Shown: positions 1 through 8,400 of the stretch, in pieces
How positions within the stretch are numbered: the first letter of the stretch is position 1
Layout of the letters: each line of letters begins with the position of its first letter
Assembly (NCBI GenBank): GCA_947440575.1
Contig: CANETF010000027.1
Coordinates: forward strand, 1 to 33,374
Source of the DNA: Verrucomicrobiaceae bacterium
Lineage (GTDB): Bacteria; Verrucomicrobiota; Verrucomicrobiia; Verrucomicrobiales; Verrucomicrobiaceae
Length of the DNA: 33,374 nucleotides
Direction of reading: 5' to 3'
Notes under the pieces: generated by a model
Databases searched by the model: none
The model's input: the letters and a program-made list of their open reading frames with translations, nothing else
What the model was told of the DNA's origin: nothing
Translations under genes and position numbers: made by a program

Positions 1-232
1 AAGGATAGGCACGCGCAGCAAACACTGGCACCGCTTGAATCTCTTCCTCCTCAAGAGCCTCGAAAAAACCGCCGACTTCGTGCGCAGCACACCCAAGTTG
101 ATGCTTCACTTGATCGCCGTAAACCAGCAAATCCTCAGCGAAATGCATGCGATTCGTTTCCCCATCGACGAAAGTGTTCGATTGGTGATGGAAGGCCACA
201 ATGGCGACTCGCATGGGGTTTGCCTTTGGCAT
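1..232 (-). CDS. M81 family metallopeptidase (MlrC-like), N-terminal part, runs off the left edge
   Basis: Translating the minus strand from the ATG at 232 gives 77 residues with no stop before the window edge. The segment MRVAIVAFHHQSNTFVDGET matches the usual opening of MlrC/M81 (DUF1485) proteins, which start with a hydrophobic strand, then H-x-(E/Q)-(S/T)-N-T-F, and continue with an acidic stretch, here EVGGFFEALEEEE. The family includes MlrC of microcystin catabolism and is regarded as zinc-dependent; the substrate here is unknown. A second in-frame ATG at 214 has a weak AAGG upstream and begins exactly at the conserved MRVAIV, so the true start may be 214. An open frame on the other strand (35-283) is only its antisense shadow. 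The family call is fairly safe; function beyond the family is not visible. Confidence 0.8.
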   Translation of the reverse strand, partial: MPKANPMRVAIVAFHHQSNTFVDGETNRMHFAEDLLVYGDQVKHQLGCAAHEVGGFFEALEEEEIQAVPVFAARAYP

Positions 233-414
233 GACAATGAGCCGAACGATGGAAACGACAGGACAGAATCCCTGCAGCTCTAATGAGCGAAAAGCAACGC
301 TTTTGTCTTAGTCGATTTCTTATACGTTTCAAAATCCAGATATCTTTCGCCTGGCGAACGATTCACTCTTTGGCGCAGCCAAAAGGATATCAAACCCCAA
401 CCTCAAGAACGCCT

Positions 415-1317
415 TCAACGCCCTTTGGGCTGGCGCGGTGAGACTGGTTTTGGCTGCCAATCCCCCGGTTTGGGGTCTGCCACGTTCAATTGGCGAATGC
501 CCGGCCGGATGAATTCGATCTGGCGCTTGCGGAACAGGGCACCCGTCGCTTGTTTAAAGGCTTTTTTGCTCACGCCGAATGCTTCCCGGATGGCATCCGG
601 CGAGCTTTCATCATCAAACGGTAATGTACCCCCGGCGGCTTTGAGCTTTGCCAAAATCTGATCGGTGAGCGGTGCCACCCGTTGGTAACCGGACGCATCA
701 AGACTCAAGTCGATCTTCCCACCGGGTCGCATGGCAGCCACGTAGCCCTCCAGCGATTGTCCCGGGCTCAGTTTCGGCGATAGAGGTGCCCGGTGTAGCA
801 GGCCCATGTGCGCCCCTTCAACTATAGCATTGTAACCCAAAGGTGTCTCACGTGTGATGATCAGTTTTACTTTTTGCCCAGGTTTATAGGTAGGCGGTTT
901 TTTCTCAAGGTGACGATTCAACCGAGCACTGGCGATGATTCGGTCTGTCTGGGGGTCGACGAGCAGCCGCACGAGCACCCGATCGCCCACACGAAGGGAC
1001 TCTTCCTGCTCACGGAAGGGCAACAGCAGGTCCTTCGGAAGGCCCCAATCCAAAAAGGCTCCGACTTGACGGTTGATACCGACGACTTGTAGGGTTGCAA
1101 ATTCACCCACCTGAGCCAAAGGGCGTTCGGTGGTGGCGATCACGCGATCTTCCGAGTCGCGATAAACAAAGACTTCAAGACTGTCGCCCAGCTGGGTTCC
1201 AGAGGGAATGTAGCGCGTCGGAATGAGGATCTCTCCATGCTCTCCGCCATCCAAGTACGCGCCGTGAGCGGTGCCGTGGGAGACGGTGAGGGTATTGAAG
1301 CGTCCGAGTTCAGCCAT
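415..1317 (-). CDS. cvfB: CvfB-like S1 RNA-binding protein
   Basis: This 300-residue protein has the CvfB/YitL layout. Tandem S1-type OB folds cover about residues 3-62, 66-130 and 143-205, and a winged-helix-like C-terminus covers about 215-290. Typical marks are GEILIPTRYI in the first domain, VGAFLDWGLPKDLLLPF in the second and GLLHRAPLSPKLSPGQ in the third. The C-terminal FGVSKKAFKQATGALFRKRQIE is the most diagnostic segment of the family. CvfB binds RNA in the cytoplasm and in Staphylococcus affects virulence-gene expression; its role in Verrucomicrobiota is not known to me. It is divergent from the PuuD-like gene, with 98 bp between the starts. The length is normal for the family (about 280-300). 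Confidence 0.88.
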   Translation of the reverse strand: MAELGRFNTLTVSHGTAHGAYLDGGEHGEILIPTRYIPSGTQLGDSLEVFVYRDSEDRVIATTERPLAQVGEFATLQVVGINRQVGAFLDWGLPKDLLLPFREQEESLRVGDRVLVRLLVDPQTDRIIASARLNRHLEKKPPTYKPGQKVKLIITRETPLGYNAIVEGAHMGLLHRAPLSPKLSPGQSLEGYVAAMRPGGKIDLSLDASGYQRVAPLTDQILAKLKAAGGTLPFDDESSPDAIREAFGVSKKAFKQATGALFRKRQIEFIRPGIRQLNVADPKPGDWQPKPVSPRQPKGR

Positions 1318-1415
1318 GGCACATCTTGCCGCGTTTTTGGCGCTTGGCGACTGTCTTTGAAGTTGCCACGTGAATTGTGGGTCCCCCGGTATGCCCTTTG
1401 CTCTCTTTTGAGGTC

Positions 1416-2639
1416 ATGGAGTCAGAAATCGCAGGATGGTTCAGTATTGTTTTCCGATTCGTGCATGTGCTCGCGGCAATCATGTGGATTGGGAATTCCC
1501 TCCTGTTCACGTGGATGGAACTGAATCTCCTGCCGCCCAAGACGCAGGGTGACGATCCCAAGGATAATGAGAACCTGCTTGGCTATCTCGACATGCTGCA
1601 TGGCGGCGGCGTTTTCCACCTGGAAAAAAAGGTGCTCCGCCCTGATAGCATTCCGGTTCCACTGCACTGGTTCATGTGGCAATCCTACACGACCTGGATC
1701 AGTGGGGTGCTCTTGCTGATCTCGGTTTATTATACCCATGGGGGATCGGCTCTGCTTGATGCTAGCAAATCCGCACTGACTGGCAGCAGCGCCATCGCGC
1801 TCAGTGTGGGAGGATTGATCTTCGGCTGGCTGGTCTATGATCTGATTTGGCGCTCCAAACTCAAGGAACAGCGTGCCATCGCGATTCCGCTGAGTCTTGT
1901 GCTGATCCTGACGGCGGCTTGGTTTTACAACCAGTGCTTCAATGGTCGTGCCGTTTTCCTGCAAATTGGCGCGATGATGGCGACGCTGATGACTGCCAAT
2001 GTCTTCATTCACATCATTCAGAATCAGAAGAAGTTCATGGTTGCCCTCAAAGCTGGCCTTCCCCATGACCTCAAATACGGCAAGCAGGCGAAACTACGGT
2101 CCATGCACAACCACTACATGACCTTTCCGGTGCTCTTTTTGATGCTGAGTGGTCACTTCCCACAGCTCACCAGCGCCGTCCAAAGCATCCCGATTCTGGC
2201 TGTGCTGATCGTCTCTTTGATGGCGATCAAATTCTGGATGAATTCGCGCTATCAGTTCAAACATTGGCTCAAGGCCTTATTTGCCACTTTCATTGCTGCG
2301 GTCGGGCTCATTGCGCTCCTATTGAATCTACCCGGACAATCCGCACCGGGCCTGTCATCGGCTGCCGCTGAGGGTTCAAAGCTTTTTCTGAACCAAGGTT
2401 GCGCCGCTTGTCATCAGACCGGATCGGCCCTGCTCGCCCCGCAACTGGCTGGCATTTTTGACAGTCTCCAGACGCTCGCGGACGGCAGACAAGTCAAAGC
2501 GGACGAAGCCTACCTGCGCGAGTCCATCTCGCTCTCGCAGGCCAAAATCGTCAAAGGTTATCCCGCGGCGATGCCCGCCTACACGCACTTAAGCGATGAA
2601 CAGTTGGATCAATTGATTGCCTACTTGAAGACACTTTAA
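1416..2639 (+). CDS. PuuD-like membrane protein (urate hydroxylase family) with C-terminal cytochrome c domain
   Basis: Residues 1 to about 310 carry roughly eight membrane segments and the family signatures HVLAAIMWIGNSLLFTW, LDMLHGGGVFHLEKKV and LHWFMWQSYTTW, typical of the PuuD/DUF989 (Urate_ox_N) family. Residues about 320-407 form a class I cytochrome c with the haem motif C329-A-A-C-H333 and a late Met (AMPAYTHLSDEQL) that could be the axial ligand. In proteobacteria PuuD oxidises urate to 5-hydroxyisourate and passes electrons to its own cytochrome domain. No xanthine dehydrogenase, HIU hydrolase or OHCU decarboxylase gene is nearby, so urate as substrate is only an analogy. I prefer the ATG at 1416 (GAGG just upstream) over the in-frame GTG at 1377, which adds 13 unconserved residues. 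The stop is 5 bp from the convergent neighbour. Confidence 0.82.
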   Translation: MESEIAGWFSIVFRFVHVLAAIMWIGNSLLFTWMELNLLPPKTQGDDPKDNENLLGYLDMLHGGGVFHLEKKVLRPDSIPVPLHWFMWQSYTTWISGVLLLISVYYTHGGSALLDASKSALTGSSAIALSVGGLIFGWLVYDLIWRSKLKEQRAIAIPLSLVLILTAAWFYNQCFNGRAVFLQIGAMMATLMTANVFIHIIQNQKKFMVALKAGLPHDLKYGKQAKLRSMHNHYMTFPVLFLMLSGHFPQLTSAVQSIPILAVLIVSLMAIKFWMNSRYQFKHWLKALFATFIAAVGLIALLLNLPGQSAPGLSSAAAEGSKLFLNQGCAACHQTGSALLAPQLAGIFDSLQTLADGRQVKADEAYLRESISLSQAKIVKGYPAAMPAYTHLSDEQLDQLIAYLKTL

Positions 2640-2644
2640 GTCAT

Positions 2645-3874
2645 TCAATCGATACGCACCGCGGCGCAGCACATTTCCAGCACTCTCCAAAGGGCTTGGC
2701 CTGTCAGGGTGCCCTCGTGGAATCCGGTTGCTGGAATGGGCTGCCAGGAGTCGCGATCATGATTCTGCTCCGGCTGCGGGATGCGAGTCAGGGAGGGGTC
2801 ATATTGACCGTCTTTGCCTCCCATTTTGTAGATCACCAGATCCAATGAAGGTACGACGTACAAGCAAAAACCTCCCGCCCCACTTTTCCAGAAAGCGTCC
2901 CTGGGAGCCCCGGCCACGTGCCCATCAGCGTTGTGTTCCCATTGGAGGCTGAACGGTGTATGCGGATTGTAGGGACTCCATGTCTGGCATTTTTGAATGT
3001 AGTCCGCCGGCACCAATGGCTCCCCCTTCCAGGTTCCGTTGTGCGCCAGGCAATAGCCAAAACGCATCACGTCCGTGGCATGAAGCGCCGTGCTTCCAGC
3101 CCCGTTCGCATGGGGCATCACAAAGTCACCGCGATGCAGGCAGTAATCCCAGTCTCCCCAGCCCTGCGGCTTCGCGAGACGCTCGTGGATGTAGTCTTTG
3201 AGTTCCATGCCGCTCACGTTGCGCAGCACGATGCTAGCGATGTGTGGCGAGGGAGACGAATACGAGTAACCGACACCGGGATCACACCAGAGAGGCACCT
3301 GGAGCGATGACTGATCCAGGTCCCGGATGTCCTGCCCTTTCACGGGTTTCAGCGGTTGCACCTTTTGCCCCTTAACGTAGCCACTCGGCGACTGGCCTTC
3401 GCCCCAATAGCCTGCCGTCATGCACAACAATTGGCCCAGGGTGATGTCTGCTTTTCTGGGATCGTTGAGCGGAAAGGCCTGCGGCAAAAACGCTGGTGTG
3501 AAAACCTTGGTATCGAGCCCCTGGGGGATCTTGTCCTTGAACTCATTCAGCATGATCCCGCAGGCAATGCTGCAAAAGCCCTTGCCAGTGGAGGCCATGT
3601 CTGGATTGGCGTTTCGGCTGGCACGGCCGAAATAGCGTTCCATCACGAGGTAGCCCCGGCGCACCACAACCAGACCACCGTGGGCTGTTGACCGCTCAGT
3701 GATGGTGTAAGCGGGTTCCAACTGGCTCAAGTCGACTCCTGCTAGGTCGCGTGCCAAGGACACGGTCTTGGCTTCCCGCCAGCCACCCTCGGCGTCTGGA
3801 GGCGGGAAATAGGGTTCGGCGGCTTGCGCGACGGAAATCCAAGCAAGGAGAAAACAAATGGGGCGAATCGGCAT
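2645..3874 (-). CDS. Exported serine hydrolase of the beta-lactamase/class C fold
   Basis: The 409-residue protein starts with a cleavable signal peptide (MPIRPICFLLAWISVAQA, cut before AEP). The serine-hydrolase signature S95-T-G-K98 sits in MASTGKGF, and a Y-S-S motif near residue 205 (GVGYSYSSPSPH) stands where class C enzymes have Y-x-N. A KSGAGG segment near the C-terminus probably fills the place of the K-T-G or H-x-G box. The fold family covers class C beta-lactamases, DD-peptidases and esterases; most environmental members of this type are esterases or 6-aminohexanoate-dimer-hydrolase-like, so I do not call it a resistance gene. It is divergent from the Gfo/Idh/MocA gene and convergent with the PuuD-like gene. 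Confidence 0.82.
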   Translation of the reverse strand: MPIRPICFLLAWISVAQAAEPYFPPPDAEGGWREAKTVSLARDLAGVDLSQLEPAYTITERSTAHGGLVVVRRGYLVMERYFGRASRNANPDMASTGKGFCSIACGIMLNEFKDKIPQGLDTKVFTPAFLPQAFPLNDPRKADITLGQLLCMTAGYWGEGQSPSGYVKGQKVQPLKPVKGQDIRDLDQSSLQVPLWCDPGVGYSYSSPSPHIASIVLRNVSGMELKDYIHERLAKPQGWGDWDYCLHRGDFVMPHANGAGSTALHATDVMRFGYCLAHNGTWKGEPLVPADYIQKCQTWSPYNPHTPFSLQWEHNADGHVAGAPRDAFWKSGAGGFCLYVVPSLDLVIYKMGGKDGQYDPSLTRIPQPEQNHDRDSWQPIPATGFHEGTLTGQALWRVLEMCCAAVRID

Positions 3875-3962
3875 GATTGGCTGACTAGAGCGTTGTGGGA
3901 TCGAAGCGCAAGTCGCCTAACTTGGCGGGCAATTCGGAGTTCAAAGGGCAGTTGGCGGCCTT

Positions 3963-3992
3963 TTGACGTATGAAATTTGTCTTGGCTACGTT
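3963..3992 (+). promoter_or_regulatory. Possible promoter for the Gfo/Idh/MocA gene
   Basis: A good -35 box TTGACG (3963-3968) is followed 18 bp later by a weak -10 candidate TACGTT (3987-3992). It lies just ahead of the preferred start at 4024 and overlaps the alternative ATG at 3970, which argues against that upstream start. The -10 match is poor, so this is tentative. Confidence 0.3.
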
Positions 3993-4023
3993 ACTCTTTT
4001 CCTGTTTTTTAGCCTCCAACCTT

Positions 4024-5373
4024 ATGACACCCAACTCATCCAATCGTCGTGCTTTCCTAACCGCCGCAGCGGGTGCCGCAGCGGCCCCGTTCATTCTTCC
4101 TGGCCGTGTTTGGTCGGCTGACACCGCGCCCACCAGCCGTATCCGCATGGGTTTCATCGGCATGGGCAAGCAGATGAACGGGTTGATCAGCAAGTTTTTG
4201 CAGTACCCTGAAATCGAAGTCGTCTCCGTTTGTGACGTGTACGCCATGCGGCGCGATCTTTACAAAACCAAGGTCGATGAGCACTACGCGAAGAACGGCG
4301 GCACTGGGAAGCCTTGCGCTGCGGTCAATGATTTCCGTGAGATCACTGAGCGTGAGGACATCGACGCCGTTTGCATCGCCACACCCGACCACTGGCATGC
4401 TGTCATCACCAATTCGGCGCTCAGTCATGGCAAAGATGTCTACTGCGAGAAACCTCTCACCCACAACATTCACGAGGCCGTCTCCGTGGTCGAGACCATG
4501 AAGAAGCACAACCGCGTGTTGCAAACCGGCTCCATGCAACGCTCCAGCAAAGAATTCCGCGTGGCCTGTGAGTTGGTGCGCAACGGAGTGATTGGGGATG
4601 TGAAGACCATCACCGTCACCTTTGGCGATCCTGCTTGGCCCAATGCCTACCCGGAAGAACCCACACCGGAAGGTCTTGACTGGAATCTCTGGTGTGGCCC
4701 CGCCCCTCTTGCTCCATTCAATCATGAGCTTTGCCCCATTGGCGAGAGCAAGGTCTTTCCGGCCTGGCGCAAAACCCGCGAATACGGTGGCGGCATGATT
4801 ACCGACTGGGGCGCTCACCACATCGACATCGCCCAGTGGGGCCTGGGAATGGATGAAAACGGCCCGGTGGAAGTTCGTCCACCTGCCAACCACGAAACCG
4901 CCAAGCGCGGTGGTCAGCTCGTTTACGCCAATGGCGTCGTCTTGACCCACGCGGATGGCAGCATGGGCTGCACGTTCCATGGATCAGAAGGCGAAGTCGA
5001 AGTGGGACGCGGAAAGTTTGCGGTGACGATTGGGGGCCAGGAGAAATTTGCTTTCCGTGAAAAGGGCAAAGGCAAGGCCACCTCAGTGGACCGCGAAGTC
5101 GCCCTGGCTGAGCGCGAGTATCTGGCGGATGCGAAGACTAAGCTCTATGTCAGCAAAGACCAGATCGCGGACTTCATCGACTGCATGAAGAGCCGCAAGC
5201 AACCGATCTGTCACGCCGGTGTTGGAGCCAGCAGTGCCATCGCCTGCCACCTCATGAACTTTGGCTACTGGCATGGAGCAAACGTCAAATGGAACCCCAC
5301 CGAGCACACCTTCGTCAGCGGTGGCGATCCCAAGTGGCTTACCCGCGAATACCGCGGTGAGTGGAAGGTCTAA
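4024..5373 (+). CDS. Tat-exported Gfo/Idh/MocA family oxidoreductase
   Basis: From the ATG at 4024 the 449-residue product opens with a twin-arginine signal (N-R8-R9-A-F-L followed by an Ala-rich core and a cut near VWSA). Next come the Rossmann motif GFIGMG (about 43-48), the family EKP motif (E142-K-P144 in YCEKPLTHN) and the C-terminal-domain signature GGGMITDWGAHHIDIAQWGL. Such proteins use a tightly bound NAD(P) to oxidise or reduce sugars or sugar alcohols; Tat export of a pre-folded cofactor enzyme is common in Verrucomicrobiota and Planctomycetota. The in-frame ATG at 3970 would put an extra hydrophobic stretch before the twin arginines and overlaps a candidate promoter, so it is unlikely. 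A strong terminator follows. The exact sugar substrate cannot be read from the sequence. Confidence 0.9.
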   Translation: MTPNSSNRRAFLTAAAGAAAAPFILPGRVWSADTAPTSRIRMGFIGMGKQMNGLISKFLQYPEIEVVSVCDVYAMRRDLYKTKVDEHYAKNGGTGKPCAAVNDFREITEREDIDAVCIATPDHWHAVITNSALSHGKDVYCEKPLTHNIHEAVSVVETMKKHNRVLQTGSMQRSSKEFRVACELVRNGVIGDVKTITVTFGDPAWPNAYPEEPTPEGLDWNLWCGPAPLAPFNHELCPIGESKVFPAWRKTREYGGGMITDWGAHHIDIAQWGLGMDENGPVEVRPPANHETAKRGGQLVYANGVVLTHADGSMGCTFHGSEGEVEVGRGKFAVTIGGQEKFAFREKGKGKATSVDREVALAEREYLADAKTKLYVSKDQIADFIDCMKSRKQPICHAGVGASSAIACHLMNFGYWHGANVKWNPTEHTFVSGGDPKWLTREYRGEWKV

Positions 5374-5391
5374 GCGACAATGCTTCAGAAG

Positions 5392-5420
5392 GCGGCCCCG
5401 GAAACGGGGCCGCTTTTTTT
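5392..5420 (+). terminator. Rho-independent terminator of the Gfo/Idh/MocA gene
   Basis: A perfect 9-bp GC-rich stem (GCGGCCCCG at 5392-5400 against CGGGGCCGC at 5405-5413) closes on a GAAA tetraloop and is followed by seven T (5414-5420). It starts 19 bp after the stop codon. On the opposite strand the hairpin lacks a T tract, so it would at most slow transcripts of the convergent large gene. Confidence 0.95.
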
Positions 5421-5426
5421 GTTCGG

Positions 5427-8400
5427 TTAGGGCATCTCGGTGGTGATCAGTGCGGTGGATTTATCACTGAAGGTGGCGATCCAAACGACGCGCTGGGCGT
5501 TGTTGAGACTGCGGGTGACACCGACGTTGCCGGTGGTGCTCTTGAGAAGATTGAAAGCAGTCAAGCGCTTGCCTCCGATGGTGTCACCCTCGCGAAACAG
5601 GAGACGCGGACGTCCGGTAAAGTCGCAACCCCAAACACCGGTGTCACTGGTCGAAGTGACACCGCCCTTCCCCGTAACCAGCGAAGCAGAAAAGACCGGA
5701 CCACGACCCCCGCCAGTAATGGCGAAGGTGGAAAAGGCTTTCCATTGCGATCCGGGCACATCAGCGGCCTCATTGCCGCCTTGAGCGAACACCTGGAGGG
5801 GTTCGCCATCGGGTTTCCACCAAAGTGTGGTCGCCGCGAGCCCTTTTACCGTTCCGCCCTTCAGAGTGGCAAGAAAGGCGACGCCGTCGTCCGCGGAGAG
5901 CACGGGATCACGCAGGACACTGAAGTTGGAACCCAGGATGCCGGAAGGAAGCCCCACTCGAGCGAGGGTCGAGTAGCTGCCATCCGGTTTACTCAGGAAA
6001 AGACCACGTGAATTGCTGGAAATCACACCGCCAGCGCCCACTTTGAGTGTGGCAAGGAAGGTGCTGGTATCCGCGTCATTGGCAGCCGGGAAACCGTAAG
6101 TCGCAAAGCTTGCATCGGCTAGATCAGGGCCACCCTGGGTATTGAGCGCTCCGATAGACGAGAATACAGTGGTCACTCCTCCGGCCTCGGCTGAAACCAC
6201 CGCACGGGTCTTGTCAGTAAAGGTGACGAGGGCCAGCACGGCACCTCCCGTGCCAGCGGGTTTGGTCAGCCAGCCTCGGCCCTGCCCGCCGGAGAGAGAC
6301 CCAATGGAAAAGCTCGCCACGGTGGACACGATCCTACCGCCAATCACCTGACCTTCACGCAGCGCCTGCACCAGAGGATTGCTGCCATTTTTGATCCACA
6401 GACCGACATCCGTGCCCGTTGTCGTTTTCAAAAGCCCGGTGCCGCCCGAGACTTTGGCGAAAAGGCCAATGACTCGATCATGAACATCCACGGCCGTGAA
6501 GGCGCTGAAAACAGGACCACCCGTTGGCGTTTGGCCATTGGCGTCGGGGACGGCTTGGCCCAGAGCAGCGACAACGCTCAGAGGAGATTTTGGCTGAGAA
6601 GCGAAGGCCATCACGACCACTTTGGCAGGCGGCTTCGGTGTGCCGCCAGAAAGACTGGCGATGCTGACTAATTGGCCGCCGTCGATCACGGGATCAGTGA
6701 AAGCAGTGTACTTCGAGCCACCAGCGATGGGGGACAATCCACCAACGATAGCCAGGCAGCTATTGTTGAGGAACAGGCCCGTTCCTGAAAGCTTGGGGGT
6801 CACGTTTGCCCATTTGGCCAGATAGGTGATGTTTCCAGCGTCATCAATGGCGGGCAGGCTGAAACTGGTGATCGTAGCCCCAGCGGGCAACAGGCCGCCG
6901 GTTCCTGGTGCAGGGCCCTTGCTGGCCAGCAGAAGGGTGTTGACGCTAGAGGAGGGCCGAATGGTGATATCATCAACGATACCCGAAGAGAATGAGTCAA
7001 GAGCATCTCGGTAGTTGACAACGACGAAGTAAGACCCTGGCCCCATGCCAGCTGATAAAGTGTCCAGCGTGACCGTGTGGATACCCGACGTCACAATCCC
7101 AGAAAGGGGGAACGTGTAAAGGGAGAACGGAGAGGTCTTCATCCGGAAACTCACTTCGACCGATCCGACCTTGGGCGGTTCCGGCAGCTTAAAGGTGAGG
7201 TTGGCGACGGGTGGAATGGAGCTGTTTGCCTGAGGCGTGATCCAAGTGGGGGCTTGGGCAAAGGTATCTGCTGCGTTCCCACTGAGTCGAAGGATAATGT
7301 TGGACCTGTCTGAGTCGTTGCTTGGGATGGACACTGTGGCCGTCTTTAGCCCGGGAGTTTGAGGCCAAAAGGTGATCTTAAATTGGGTTGAAGCCCCAGG
7401 CGCGAGAGTGGAGATGGAATACTCTTCAAGGAAGAACGAATCCGCGCCGGCCCCCTGAATCGTGATGGCTGGCGCACCATTCAGCAGCAGCGGCGCGGTG
7501 CCTCGGTTGCGAATCGAAAACATGATGGGTATCTCGTAGCCTACTTCAACTTCGAACGCCGAGTTGAAAGCCACGGCGTCTCCGCTGACGAACTCCGGGC
7601 CAAAGTTGTCGTCGCTAAAGATCTCTCGGATGGAAATGAGAGGTGCTGGGGTGCTGACCTCAAAGGCACCAATGTCACTTCCATCACCGCCCGTAGCGCT
7701 CGTGATGGTGCTGATATCGAACGGGCGGCCACGACCACGCTGATCCGTCGTGACGCCACCTGCGACCTTGCCTTTATCAATGGCGGGACTGCCCGTCAAA
7801 AGCGCGACGGTTCGGGTTGGGCCGCCGTTCAACTGGAGGCCAGTTGGATCAAGCAGCGCGTTGGCCACGTTCAACTGATTGCCCGTAGTCGTGCCGGTCA
7901 GTGTCATGTTTGGGGCTGCGCCGATGAGGTTGTAGCCCAGGCTGGTGACGGCTCCATTGATCTGGTTGGCCGCTCCTCCAGCTGCGAGTGTATTGCTAGC
8001 CACCAGGGTATTGCCCATGGAAAAGGTGCCACCCACGATTTCGATCGCGTTGGCGCCGATGTTGGCGGCGACCGTGCAGTTCTCGAGCAGCAATGTGCCC
8101 GCGATAAGATAAAGCGCGCTGGCTGTGCTGTTGGAGCCGACATCATTGTTGGCGACGGTGCAGTTGCGGAGAGTCACCGTGCCGCCATTGTTGATCATCG
8201 GTAAACTGCTAAAAAACAGCCCATCGCCGAAGGTGCAGCCAGTTGCGGTTAAAACGGTGGTGCCTGAGACATCTAGGAATGGGGCGCCCATCTGCCCACG
8301 GAAGGTCAGCCTGGAAAGCGCCACGGTGCCGCCGCTGATGGACAGCGTCATGCTTGTGAGTGAGACTCCAGCCGCTGGGCCGATGATTTCCACATCACTC

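Noticed and set aside
35..283. 82-codon open frame on the plus strand
   Set aside because: It is antisense to the M81 peptidase N-terminus on the minus strand, which has a clear family match.
4057..4980. 307-codon open frame on the minus strand
   Set aside because: Antisense to the Gfo/Idh/MocA gene, which carries the Rossmann and EKP motifs; the minus translation has no domain.
5361..6011. 216-codon open frame on the plus strand
   Set aside because: It overlaps the terminator at 5392-5420 and is antisense to the C-terminal repeats of the beta-helix protein.
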